DNA of 20,931 bases from Candidatus Zhuqueibacterota bacterium (lineage in GTDB: Bacteria > Zhuqueibacterota > Zhuqueibacteria > Residuimicrobiales > Krinioviventaceae): the NCBI GenBank assembly GCA_003854995.1, contig RQOI01000019.1:1-20931 (forward strand), given 5' to 3'. Shown piece after piece: positions 1-7,614 of the stretch. The notes beneath the pieces are model-generated. The model ran no database searches, was not told where the DNA came from, and saw only the letters and a list, made by a program, of their open reading frames with translations. Every line of letters begins with the position of its first letter. Position 1 is the stretch's first letter. The position numbers and the translations under genes were made by a program.

Positions 1-52
1 TCTTTTTTTTTCTCACAATCAAATTTGTTTCGCAGGAGAAAGGCCACAGCCA
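1..52. other. Leader upstream of the polysaccharide operon
   Basis: Short AT-rich stretch before the first gene. It begins with a run of T residues (2-11) that could be the tail of a terminator lying outside the window. A purine-rich ribosome-binding region (GGAGAAAGG, 35-43) lies 9 nt before the ATG at 53. No stop codon separates this stretch from the downstream reading frame, so a longer N-terminus cannot be excluded, but the purine-rich site and the good ATG favour the start at 53. Confidence 0.4.
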
Positions 53-1273
53 ATGAGTGATAAAAGAATATCTATTCTGGACTATATATACAGAGCAGCT
101 CAATACAAATGGAAAATTTTAGTCAATTTTTTTATTGTCTGTGCGCTCGCCGTCGGCATTAGTCTCATTGTGCCCAAGACGTATTTGGCGTCGGCGACCG
201 TATTGCCGGCTTCAGACGAGATTCAGAATATGGGGATTTCGGCCCTTCTATCGGACATTCCCGCAATGGGGGGACTTGGCGGCCTCATGGCCGGACTGGG
301 GAGCGAAGGAACGACGCTCGTTGCCATTTTGAACAGCCGGTCGCTGAAAGATTCTCTCATACAAAAATTTGATCTGATGAAGCTTTACAAAACAAAGACC
401 ATGGTTGAGACTCGCAAGGCTTTGGAACAGTACATTGGCTTTGAATTGACCGAAGAGGGCACGATCAAAGTTTTCGCCAAAGCGAAGACCAAGTACTTTT
501 CCTTTGGTGATCAGGATGACGAAGCGAAGAACCGCTGCTACGCGATGGCCGTCTACATGCTCGAACGCCTGGACCGTATGAATCAAGAACTGCGTACCGA
601 GAGTGCGAAAAATCAGCGGGTTTTTATTGAAAAGCGCTATATGCAAAACAAGAATGACCTCAATGACATTGAAAATGAATTCAGCCGTTTCCAGAAGCGC
701 ACCGGCGTCATCGCCCTCGAAGAACAAACAAAGGCGACCATTGAGGTCATTGCCCAGGTTAAAGCTCTCGTCGTCGCCAAAGAAGTTGAACTTGCGCAAT
801 ACAGGCAGATCATGAGCCCGGAACACAACACGATCATAACGGCGCAGAAAGAACTCGCAGGGCTGGAAGAAAAATACGATGAACTCCTCAGCAGACCATC
901 ATCCGGCGAGACACCTGATGTATTCCTGTCGATGAGCAGCGTGCCGCAAGTTGGCGTTGAATATCTACGACTTTATCGCGATCTTTTGACCCAGGAAAAA
1001 ATCCAGGAATTCCTTGTCCCTATGTACGAGCAAGCTAAAATCCAGGAAGCGAAAGACACGCCCTCGCTGCAAGTACTGGACAGCGTCATTGTGCCGGACA
1101 AAAAGTTCAAGCCCAAACGAGCATTCATCGTCCTGTTTGCCGGCTTTGCCAGCCTTGTCCTGTCACTCATTTACATCTATCTCAAAGTGAATCTCGAAGA
1201 TTTACGAGAGCATGACGACACGACCTACAGAAAGCTGCAGCGAGTCGCCAAAGAATTCAGTCTGAAGAAGTGA
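53..1273 (+). CDS. Wzz/GumC-like polysaccharide chain-length determinant
   Basis: Inner-membrane protein of 406 aa expected to set the chain length of a surface polysaccharide made by a Wzx/Wzy pathway. The layout is that of the Wzz family: a short cytoplasmic N-terminus, a membrane segment at about residues 20-42, a long periplasmic part with charged helical stretches (about 180-280) that probably form coiled coil, and a second membrane segment at about 358-378. A proline- and lysine-containing stretch (VPDKKFKPKR) precedes the second segment, as is usual. There is no C-terminal tyrosine-kinase domain, so this is a co-polymerase without a fused kinase. The flippase gene starts 3 nt after the stop codon, and a polymerase gene follows, which supports the assignment. 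The exact polymer cannot be told. Confidence 0.88.
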   Translation: MSDKRISILDYIYRAAQYKWKILVNFFIVCALAVGISLIVPKTYLASATVLPASDEIQNMGISALLSDIPAMGGLGGLMAGLGSEGTTLVAILNSRSLKDSLIQKFDLMKLYKTKTMVETRKALEQYIGFELTEEGTIKVFAKAKTKYFSFGDQDDEAKNRCYAMAVYMLERLDRMNQELRTESAKNQRVFIEKRYMQNKNDLNDIENEFSRFQKRTGVIALEEQTKATIEVIAQVKALVVAKEVELAQYRQIMSPEHNTIITAQKELAGLEEKYDELLSRPSSGETPDVFLSMSSVPQVGVEYLRLYRDLLTQEKIQEFLVPMYEQAKIQEAKDTPSLQVLDSVIVPDKKFKPKRAFIVLFAGFASLVLSLIYIYLKVNLEDLREHDDTTYRKLQRVAKEFSLKK

Positions 1274-1276
1274 CGC

Positions 1277-2758
1277 GTGGCGGATCCGAACATTAAAAAC
1301 TTGCTTCAACGATCTGCCCGAGATTCTTTCCTTTATCTCCCCGCCATGATTATACCGGCCGTGGTGGGTATTTTCATGCTGCGCGTCTTCACCGCACTTT
1401 TCTCGCGTGAACAGTTTGGCTATTACAGTAATGCGCTGTCAACAACTGGCCTAGTGAAAACTTTTAGCGTGATCTGGCTCTCTTCTTCTTCTGTGCGTTT
1501 TTATCAGGTCTATGTCAACGCTAAGAAGGAAAAGGAGTTTTTTTCCAGCCTCTTGTTGGCAACGACGCTGAGCGCATTTTTATTCGCCCTGATCGCGTTG
1601 GGCATATTGCTCATCATTCATCCCCGACTCGAAAGCGAATTATTCACAACAGTGCAGGTTGCCATCATTTCGACCATCCTTACGGCTTTTTTTGAAATAT
1701 TTATCGTCATATTTCGAGTCTCCATGCAGCCCTCCAAATATACGATCTACTGGGTTTTGTATGTCATTGCCAAACCGGCTCTGGGCCTCCTCTTGATAAA
1801 GACATTCTCGTTTGGTGTCGAGGGCTTGTTCTGGAGTTGGTGCCTGACGCCGTTTTTTCTCACTTTTTTTGTCTTCAAAGATCTAAAAATCAGACGCTAT
1901 TTAGGCTTTCATTCAATATCCGGCGCAACCATACGCGACATGGCTTCCTATGGCTTTCCACTGGCGATATCCAATTTCGCCATCTGGTTATTATCACTGT
2001 CCGATCGCTATCTGATCGAAATATTCAGAACAAGTGATGAGGTTGGGCTCTATGGCGTGGGCTTTGCCATACCGGAAAAAACACTGCAATTCACCTACAT
2101 GACATTGATGCTGGCGGCCTATCCCATCATCATTGAAAATTTTGAGAACAGAGATCAGCACTCCACCCAGCATCTGATCACAGAGATGAGCCGTGTCTAT
2201 ATTTTATTGATCACGCCGCTCATGCTCCTGCTGGCGGCAATGCCAGAACAGATTGTGCTCATCTTTGCCGACAAGCGATTTGTCGCCAGTGCTCAGGTGA
2301 TCCCGTTCATTTCGGTCGGCCTTTATTTTTATGGTCTGGCTATGTACGTTCAAAAAGGCCTGGAATTGAAAAAGAAGAGCAAACGAATCGCCGTAATCGC
2401 TCTTTCATCAGGCGTCCTTGCTATCGCTTCGAACGTCATCCTGATTCCACGCTTTGGCTATTTTGGCGCCAGTCTGTCGTTCCTGCTCGCCTATTGCAGC
2501 TATTTTGTCCTGGCCATTCTTCTCGTCTCTAAAATCATGCCCTGGCGTCCACCGCTCCGAACGGTCTTCAATACGGCCATCGCCTCGTCGGCCATGATAG
2601 CGGCAATCAAGATCACCCTGAAATTCGACCTGCCCCTCATCCTGCAGTTGTTGAGCGGTCTTTTTAGCGGCCTGATACTGTATGCCGGCATCCTGCACAT
2701 GTTCGGAGAGTTGCACAAGGATGACTTGATCATGTTTGGCTTGAAAAAATTCAAATGA
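1277..2758 (+). CDS. Wzx-type oligosaccharide flippase (MATE-like superfamily)
   Basis: Polytopic membrane protein of 493 aa that should move lipid-linked oligosaccharide repeats across the inner membrane. Hydrophobic segments recur through the whole length, about 12-14 in number, separated by short charged loops. The pattern near the N-terminus (ARDSFLYLPAMIIPAVVGIF) and the SNFAIWLLSLSDRYLIE stretch at about residue 235 are typical of polysaccharide-export MATE-like proteins. I chose the GTG start at 1277. It lies 3 nt after the stop of the chain-length gene and follows a GAAGAAG purine run (1264-1270). It sits between the Wzz-like and Wzy-like genes, as expected for a Wzx. Substrate identity cannot be read from the sequence. 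Confidence 0.9.
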   Translation: MADPNIKNLLQRSARDSFLYLPAMIIPAVVGIFMLRVFTALFSREQFGYYSNALSTTGLVKTFSVIWLSSSSVRFYQVYVNAKKEKEFFSSLLLATTLSAFLFALIALGILLIIHPRLESELFTTVQVAIISTILTAFFEIFIVIFRVSMQPSKYTIYWVLYVIAKPALGLLLIKTFSFGVEGLFWSWCLTPFFLTFFVFKDLKIRRYLGFHSISGATIRDMASYGFPLAISNFAIWLLSLSDRYLIEIFRTSDEVGLYGVGFAIPEKTLQFTYMTLMLAAYPIIIENFENRDQHSTQHLITEMSRVYILLITPLMLLLAAMPEQIVLIFADKRFVASAQVIPFISVGLYFYGLAMYVQKGLELKKKSKRIAVIALSSGVLAIASNVILIPRFGYFGASLSFLLAYCSYFVLAILLVSKIMPWRPPLRTVFNTAIASSAMIAAIKITLKFDLPLILQLLSGLFSGLILYAGILHMFGELHKDDLIMFGLKKFK

Positions 2759-2759
2759 C

Positions 2760-4094
2760 ATGACAACATTGACTCAAAAAGAATACATCACATCGAAGCA
2801 GCTGCTAGCCCTCTTCATCTGCCTGGAAATTGTGCTCCTGCTCATTTTGCTCAAATCGGCCGAGATTTCGCTCATCTGTTTCATCATCTTCCCGCTCTTT
2901 TTCTACGTCTATCATCAACCCGAATTTGGTCTGGCGATGGCGTTGACCGGCAGAATTTTGATCGGCCTCTTCTTCGACAACCTTTCGCTCGAGCTGCCTT
3001 TTCCGATTTTAGCCAGCCATCTCATCATTGTGCTGAGCGGCGTCAGCATATACTATCTGAAGAATCCCATCAGGCCAGTGACATTTTATGCGCCGCAGTT
3101 ATGGACGACGGCGATCTTTATCATTTTGCTCATCGGCCTCACCTACTCGACGAATATGAGCTATGGCAAACAAAAAGTGCTGTTCTTTGCAGCTCACAAT
3201 CTACTGCTGGTCGTTGTTCCGATACTCATCGTGGATGCTGAGAAAAAGGTGCGCGATATTTTACTTGCGACCTATATACTTGGACTCGCCCTCGCCATCA
3301 TTTCAACATTTTTAGCCCTCGCTTCACCAGCCATCTACCGGTTCCAGCCAAGCGAAAATGTCAACCCCATCTGGTTTTCGCGCAGTCTCGGCGTTTCGCT
3401 GATCGCATCGCTGTTTCTGATCACGACGGTCAAACGGAGAGGTCTCAAACTCTTCATTCTGGCGACGTGGCCTGTCTTCATCTACCCGATTCTCCGTTCA
3501 TGGTCACGCGGCCCATTATTGGGCGTCTTTTTAGGTCTGATCGTATTTTTTTATCTGCAACCGACAATATCGTGGCGGCTGAAATTGATTGCAGGCCTCT
3601 TCATCGCCATCGGCGGATTTGCCATGCTCGCTGTGACATCAAATGTCATCTTGTCGCGACTGCAGACGCCTCTCACCGAAGAGGCGAGCGCCGCCTTCCG
3701 TATTCTCGCCTGGATTGAAGCTGTCGACATCTTTAAGGCAAATCCACTGAGAGGCATCGGCACCGGCAGCTTTTTCATCGACTTTCCATTTGTCCCCTTT
3801 ATCTGGCCGCACAATATTTTCCTGGAAGCCGCGAGTGAAAACGGTATTTTCGGTTTGTTCTCTTTATGCATGTTTTTTCTCACCTCATTTTTACTCGGAT
3901 TGAAAAACATGCGCCTGGCAGCGTCGCGGATGACAAGGCAGATAAATATTATCATCGTGACAATTTTCTTTTTCTCACTCTGGAATGCTCAAGTGAGCGG
4001 GGACATCACCGGAAACGAGAGCATCTGGCTTGCAGCGGGGCTCATCTGCGCCCTGGCCGCGATGAGAGAGAAAGAGCGGCCGTCCGACCAGTAA
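2760..4094 (+). CDS. O-antigen polymerase/ligase family membrane protein (Wzy/WaaL-like)
   Basis: Membrane protein of 444 aa with about 10-12 hydrophobic segments and one larger periplasmic loop, matching the O-antigen ligase/Wzy_C superfamily. Family-like motifs include SRGPLLGVFLG (about residues 247-257) and the pair GIGTGSFF / WPHNIFLEAASENGIFGL (about 335-368), which carries the conserved Arg and His regions used by this superfamily. It should join oligosaccharide repeats in the periplasm (polymerase) or transfer the polymer to an acceptor (ligase). Sequence alone does not separate these roles, but the position after Wzz- and Wzx-like genes favours polymerase. The ATG starts 1 nt after the flippase stop with no clear ribosome-binding site, which suggests translational coupling. 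Confidence 0.85.
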   Translation: MTTLTQKEYITSKQLLALFICLEIVLLLILLKSAEISLICFIIFPLFFYVYHQPEFGLAMALTGRILIGLFFDNLSLELPFPILASHLIIVLSGVSIYYLKNPIRPVTFYAPQLWTTAIFIILLIGLTYSTNMSYGKQKVLFFAAHNLLLVVVPILIVDAEKKVRDILLATYILGLALAIISTFLALASPAIYRFQPSENVNPIWFSRSLGVSLIASLFLITTVKRRGLKLFILATWPVFIYPILRSWSRGPLLGVFLGLIVFFYLQPTISWRLKLIAGLFIAIGGFAMLAVTSNVILSRLQTPLTEEASAAFRILAWIEAVDIFKANPLRGIGTGSFFIDFPFVPFIWPHNIFLEAASENGIFGLFSLCMFFLTSFLLGLKNMRLAASRMTRQINIIIVTIFFFSLWNAQVSGDITGNESIWLAAGLICALAAMREKERPSDQ

Positions 4095-4123
4095 ACAACA
4101 GACCGTCTCCGGAAAAACTAAAA

Positions 4124-5308
4124 TTAATACTTGAGGCTCATCATTTCAGCAGCCAAGCGCCCAGCTTGGGCTTTCCGAGAATAAAAACCAATGTCACGCC
4201 GTTTGTCAATATTCCATCCATCATAAGCGCCAAAAAACAAATTGATGTCATCGCGGTGGGAGAGGTATATTCCCGCGTTCAACTCTCGCAAAATGGCGCC
4301 CACTTCATCGTTCTTGTGTCCCAAGCCCATGATGAATCTGCCTTTTAAAAGATGACGATAAAATTTTGCCGGGATGACATCGTTGCCGCGTGCGTGAGGC
4401 AGGTTGAGCAATATGAGCACATCTGAATCGACCTCAAGCCGATCAGCTTCTGCAGAGGTCAAACCAACATAAAGCTCAACCTGCTGTTTGACGCCAGAGG
4501 CCTCGGCATATCGTTTGACCACATTCGCATCAATCTCTTCGAGCACCGCAACCTTGAGGTGATATTTTTTATCCTGCGCCAGGAGCGGGAAAAGCCATTC
4601 CAGAGGTCTTTTGCCGCCGTACAGACTGCCGCAGTAACAGAATGTAATTCGATCTTTTTGCATGGCTGCATCTCTGTTCTGCTTTCCGCGCGGCTCCTCG
4701 TCCCAAAAACCATTATAGATCGTGGCAACCTTTTTTCCAAAGCGTTTCTGTAATTTCTCTGTTGCGCCACGCGTGGATGCAATGACGAGCGAGGCGTGCC
4801 GGTTGATTCGTCCCTCCAGGATGCGTATGAATAACGCGTCCATCGGCGTCCAGTCAGCATAACCGTTTTGCAACCACAAATCACGGTAATCGACGATCAA
4901 GGGCGTATCCCATCGGCGGGAGAGCGCATAGCCGATGCGAAGGCTGTCTTCCAGTGGATAACTTGCCAAAATTGCGCTGTATCGATTTTTATCAAGCTTG
5001 GATGCATATTGGAGCGAGCTGTGATAAAAAGCGCTGGTCGCATAATGACGAAAGGCGCGGATGCCCGTGTGCTTTAGAACTTGCTTGACAACATTCCTCC
5101 TGGTGGCGAACTGAAAAGAAACCGGCAATTCCAAAGGATAATGGACATCAATGTTCGATAGGTCGAGCGACAAGCTTCCGCTTCGCCTGGGTGTGAGCAC
5201 ATCGACTTTGACGCCAAAGTCTGGCAGATATGTCGCAAAGCTGTACATGCGGAATGAGGCAATGATATTCGTTGGCGGAAAAAAATTGGTGATCAGGAGA
5301 ATTCGCAT
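4124..5308 (-). CDS. GT4-like glycosyltransferase (GT-B fold)
   Basis: Cytoplasmic sugar transferase of 394 aa for the surface polysaccharide. The N-terminal MRILLITNFFPPTN and SFRMYSFATYL stretches are characteristic of GT4-type enzymes. The C-terminal Rossmann half begins at about residue 220 with TFCYCGSLYGGKRPLEWL. The late IPAKFYRHLLKG segment occupies the place of the nucleotide-sugar binding motif but lacks the usual Glu spacing (EX7E), so donor binding may be atypical. The ATG at 5308 is preferred over a TTG at 5374 because the protein then begins at the conserved first strand and leaves a 16-nt gap to the upstream gene, matching the preceding gap. It is last in a minus-strand trio and converges on the polymerase gene. 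Donor and acceptor sugars are unknown. Confidence 0.85.
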   Translation of the reverse strand: MRILLITNFFPPTNIIASFRMYSFATYLPDFGVKVDVLTPRRSGSLSLDLSNIDVHYPLELPVSFQFATRRNVVKQVLKHTGIRAFRHYATSAFYHSSLQYASKLDKNRYSAILASYPLEDSLRIGYALSRRWDTPLIVDYRDLWLQNGYADWTPMDALFIRILEGRINRHASLVIASTRGATEKLQKRFGKKVATIYNGFWDEEPRGKQNRDAAMQKDRITFCYCGSLYGGKRPLEWLFPLLAQDKKYHLKVAVLEEIDANVVKRYAEASGVKQQVELYVGLTSAEADRLEVDSDVLILLNLPHARGNDVIPAKFYRHLLKGRFIMGLGHKNDEVGAILRELNAGIYLSHRDDINLFFGAYDGWNIDKRRDIGFYSRKAQAGRLAAEMMSLKY

Positions 5309-5324
5309 ATATCGATCGCATTTT

Positions 5325-5999
5325 TTACTTTTGATACGGCGGCCAGCAATAGGGCTTTTCATAAAAACCGGCAAAGCATTTCAAGTCATCGATGCGCTTT
5401 AAAATCTTCGCCGGGGTGCCGGCGACGACCATATTATCCGGAACATCTTCTGTCACGACAGAGCCGGCGCCGACCAATGTGTTCTCGCCAATTGTCACGC
5501 CCGGCAAAATCGTGCATCCGGCGCCGATTCGCGCCAATCGTTTGACCGTGACGCCGCCGCGACAGTCAAGATATCTGGGGCAAGCCATGGGATGCGGATC
5601 ATCTGTGAACACCACGTGCGGCCCGACGAACACGTCCTCTTCGATCGTCACCATCTCCAAAAAGCAGAGCGAGTGGATGCGGACGCGGTTGCCGATCCGG
5701 TTGCCAAACTCTAAAACAGCGTTGGTGCCAATGCTAGCATTGTCGCCGATGATATTGTCCTCCCGGATAGAAGCGCCCTGGCCCGTTTGTACGCCATCGC
5801 CGATGGTCGAGCCGGCGTAGATCGTGGTGAACGGTCGCACAATGACAGTGCGGCCCAGCACGAGCGCGCGCTCACCCGATTGCGCTCCGCGCGGCGGCTT
5901 GCCGAGGATGGATGGCCCCTGTATATCGGAGCCGCTGCCGATCTCCACATTGTCGTAAACGGTGCAATTCGAGTCGAGGTGATAATTATGCTGTGTCAT
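5325..5999 (-). CDS. Hexapeptide-repeat (left-handed beta-helix) sugar acyltransferase
   Basis: Enzyme of 224 aa built from imperfect hexapeptide repeats in two blocks (about residues 8-120 and 140-195), which fold as a left-handed beta-helix and trimerise. The FVGPHVVFTDDPHP segment contains the loop with the His and Asp typical of nucleotide-sugar N-acyltransferases. VGAGSVVTEDVPDNMVVAGTPAKI is the usual end of the helix. Together with the aminotransferase immediately upstream, the likely job is to acylate the newly formed amino sugar, usually with an acetyl group from acetyl-CoA. FdtC/WbpD-like enzymes are the nearest known roles, but the donor and sugar are inferred. ATG 5999 (preceded by CAGAGA) is preferred to a TTG at 6032 that would overlap the upstream gene. 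Confidence 0.85.
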   Translation of the reverse strand: MTQHNYHLDSNCTVYDNVEIGSGSDIQGPSILGKPPRGAQSGERALVLGRTVIVRPFTTIYAGSTIGDGVQTGQGASIREDNIIGDNASIGTNAVLEFGNRIGNRVRIHSLCFLEMVTIEEDVFVGPHVVFTDDPHPMACPRYLDCRGGVTVKRLARIGAGCTILPGVTIGENTLVGAGSVVTEDVPDNMVVAGTPAKILKRIDDLKCFAGFYEKPYCWPPYQK

Positions 6000-6015
6000 T
6001 CGTCTATCTCTGTGA

Positions 6016-7128
6016 TCAGTGATGGGTGGCAAAGAATTCTTTGATCATTGAACAAACATGTTCTATTTCGTGTTCTTTGAGCTGTTCCGACATGGGCAAT
6101 GATAGAATATCATCCGCATACTCTTCCGTTGTCGGCATATCGCCGGCGCTGTACGATAAAAACGCATATGCCTCCTGCAGATGGCACGGAATCGGATAGT
6201 GTATGCCGGTGCCAATTTCATGGTCGCCCAGATACTTTTGCAGCGCGTCGCGTTTTGCTGTTCGGACGACAAACAGATGATAGACGTGGCGGGCGCCCGG
6301 TATTTCCGCAGGGAGTTTCACCTCATCGCACTCACCCAACAGACGGCGATAAATATCTGCATTGGTACGCCGCGTTTCGGTCCATGCATCGAGATGTTTC
6401 AGCTTGACATCCAGGATCGCACCCTGAAAACCTTCCAGGCGATAGTTGTGCCCGATCAACTCGTGATGATACTTTTGCGCCATCCCGTGGTCGCGAATCA
6501 TCATTATCTTGCGATAAAGCCCTTCATCATCCGTTATGACAGCGCCGCCTTCACCATAGGCGCCAAGATTTTTGCCGGGATAAAAACTGAAGCAGCTGCA
6601 GAGGCCAAACGTCCCCACGGATCTCCCTTTCAACTTGGCGACGTGCGCCTGCGCGCAATCCTCCATCACGTAGAGATGATGCTTTTCGGCGATTGCCACG
6701 ATCTTGTCCATCTGCGCCGGTTGTCCATATAAATGCACAGGGATGATCATTTTTGTCTTTTCCGTAATCGCCGCTTCAATGGCATCGGGATCTATATTAT
6801 AGTATTGCGGTTCGCAATCGACGAAGACGGGTGTCGCGCCGGCCAGACTGACGGCTTCAGGTGTGGCAAAAAAGGTGTTCGCCGGCACAATGACTTCGTC
6901 CCCGGCTTTGATATCCAGAGCCATGAGGCTGGCATGCAGTGCGGCTGTGCCCGAACTGACGCCCACAGAATATTTTGCCGCGTGCGCGCGCGCGAAATTC
7001 TCTTCAAACGACTTGACAAATGGCCCGGCGGCAAATGCGGATCTTTCCAATACCGCCTGGATGGCTTGATCAATTTCAGGTTTGATGGAGTGGTACTGCG
7101 ACTTTAGATCAAGAAAATTGACTCTCAT
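6016..7128 (-). CDS. DegT/DnrJ/EryC1/StrS family sugar aminotransferase
   Basis: PLP-dependent enzyme of 370 aa, normal length for the family, expected to convert a nucleotide-linked keto-sugar into an amino sugar. MRVNFLDLKSQYHSIKPEI is the classic N-terminus. SSGTAALHAS (about 58-67) is the phosphate-binding region, Asp157 in MEDCAQAH pairs with the pyridine nitrogen, and Lys186 in YPGKNLGAYGEGG is the Schiff-base lysine. It resembles FdtB/QdtB/WbpE-type enzymes, and the following acyltransferase fits such a pathway, but the exact sugar cannot be fixed. The ATG has a strong GAGGAG ribosome-binding site (minus strand, 7139-7134). It is the first gene of the minus-strand trio and lies downstream of a structured leader with an intrinsic terminator. 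Confidence 0.92.
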   Translation of the reverse strand: MRVNFLDLKSQYHSIKPEIDQAIQAVLERSAFAAGPFVKSFEENFARAHAAKYSVGVSSGTAALHASLMALDIKAGDEVIVPANTFFATPEAVSLAGATPVFVDCEPQYYNIDPDAIEAAITEKTKMIIPVHLYGQPAQMDKIVAIAEKHHLYVMEDCAQAHVAKLKGRSVGTFGLCSCFSFYPGKNLGAYGEGGAVITDDEGLYRKIMMIRDHGMAQKYHHELIGHNYRLEGFQGAILDVKLKHLDAWTETRRTNADIYRRLLGECDEVKLPAEIPGARHVYHLFVVRTAKRDALQKYLGDHEIGTGIHYPIPCHLQEAYAFLSYSAGDMPTTEEYADDILSLPMSEQLKEHEIEHVCSMIKEFFATHH

Positions 7129-7161
7129 GGCAACTCCTCGAATGCATATGATGTGTTGATG

Positions 7162-7206
7162 AAAAAAACAAGGGTGGCGCCTTCACGATGAAGGCTTTAC
7201 TCTTGT
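7162..7206 (-). terminator. Minus-strand intrinsic terminator ahead of the aminotransferase operon
   Basis: Read on the minus strand, ACAAG and CTTGT arms (7206-7202 and 7172-7168) enclose an inner GCCTTC/GAAGGC stem around the loop ATCGT, followed at once by seven T residues (7168-7162). The inner stem is 6 bp and perfect; a weaker wobble section joins it to the outer arms. It lies about 35 nt before the aminotransferase start and no minus-strand gene precedes it. It should therefore either end an independent RNA or act as an attenuator. Confidence 0.6.
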
Positions 7207-7261
7207 ACGTTCATTGGCTTGAGATGCGGAAACGACCCACCTCATCGTAGAAATATTGCCA

Positions 7262-7284
7262 AGATATCGACAAAAATGATATCT
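7262..7284. repeat. Perfect 7-bp inverted repeat (GATATC hairpin)
   Basis: AGATATC (7262-7268) and GATATCT (7278-7284) form a perfect 7-bp stem with a 9-nt loop. A third GATATC core lies at about 7362-7367, inside a stretch whose complement (GACAAAGATATC, minus strand) could pair instead with the second arm plus the neighbouring TTTGTC. Two mutually exclusive folds are thus possible in a minus-strand transcript. Confidence 0.5.
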
Positions 7285-7299
7285 CTGCGGCAGAAGCCA

Positions 7300-7319
7300 G
7301 GGCACACCGCTTTGTGCCC
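7300..7319. repeat. Perfect 7-bp GC-rich hairpin
   Basis: GGGCACA (7300-7306) and TGTGCCC (7313-7319) form a perfect stem with a 6-nt loop. On the minus strand GGCAG and CTGCC arms flank it and could lengthen the helix with an asymmetric bulge. No T run follows on the plus strand and an A/T mix follows on the minus strand, so it is not an intrinsic terminator by itself. Confidence 0.5.
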
Positions 7320-7422
7320 GCTGCCTAGCTATTTCATAACTGTTTTCTACACCATTTTGATGATATCTTTGTCGCTCTCATCGACATGCAAAGAACTTGC
7401 CCGTTCCCCGACTACCTGTCAC

Positions 7423-7518
7423 GTCATCGGCTTTTTGGCAGCAAAGAGTGCGTCCGACAGTGCACATTAACAGACTTTGCCCTGCACTATGGAGTCCCTC
7501 GGCCAATTTTCCGATGAC
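7423..7518 (-). ncRNA. Candidate structured RNA element (96 nt), strand provisional
   Basis: Two ends of this segment are complementary in a regular way. GTCATCGG (7423-7430) pairs with CCGATGAC (7511-7518), then after exactly 5 nt on each side TGGC (7436-7439) pairs with GCCA (7502-7505). Inside, GCAAAG (7441-7446) pairs with CTTTGC (7475-7480), and AGTGCA (7459-7464) pairs with TGCACT (7483-7488). The two inner pairings interleave, so they would form a pseudoknot or act as alternatives. The minus strand is favoured because a promoter-like sequence ends just outside the element and would start transcription about 7 nt before the first helix. I do not recognise a known family: RNase P, tmRNA, SRP and 6S hallmarks are absent. 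Confidence 0.35.
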
Positions 7519-7531
7519 AATTTCAAACGCA

Positions 7532-7560
7532 AACATAATAAAATTTTTGTACACAATCAA
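7532..7560 (-). promoter_or_regulatory. Candidate minus-strand promoter for the leader RNA / aminotransferase operon
   Basis: On the minus strand TTGATT (7560-7555), a 17-bp spacer and TATGTT (7537-7532) resemble a housekeeping-sigma promoter. The predicted start near 7525 would give a leader of nearly 400 nt ahead of the aminotransferase, or an RNA of about 360 nt ending at the 7162-7206 terminator. The -10 match is moderate (4 of 6). Confidence 0.4.
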
Positions 7561-7585
7561 GCGACTTTTGTCCGCAATATTTTAT

Positions 7586-7614
7586 TTGATTTTTATGCAA
7601 TTCTAAACTATATT
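7586..7614 (+). promoter_or_regulatory. Candidate promoter for the YggT-DivIVA run
   Basis: TTGATT (7586-7591), a 17-bp spacer and TATATT (7609-7614) fit a housekeeping-sigma promoter well. Transcription would begin near 7621, about 63 nt before the proposed YggT start. It lies back-to-back with the minus-strand candidate, with 25 bp between the two -35 boxes, so the two could share regulation. Confidence 0.5.

Noticed and set aside
7135..7206. A minus-strand promoter between the terminator and the aminotransferase (TTGTTT-17-TATGCA)
   Set aside because: The -10 match is poor and the predicted start would fall inside the ribosome-binding site.
7162..7525. RNase P RNA, tmRNA, 6S or SRP RNA in the intergenic region
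   Set aside because: The size would suit tmRNA or RNase P, but I find no GAGGAAAGTCC or ACAGAAA elements, no CCA-ending tRNA-like part, no closing helix joining the two ends and no SRP apical loop.
7378..7560. Minus-strand open frame of 60 codons in the divergent intergenic region
   Set aside because: It has no convincing ribosome-binding site, overlaps the proposed promoter and the foldable element, and its composition is not protein-like enough.
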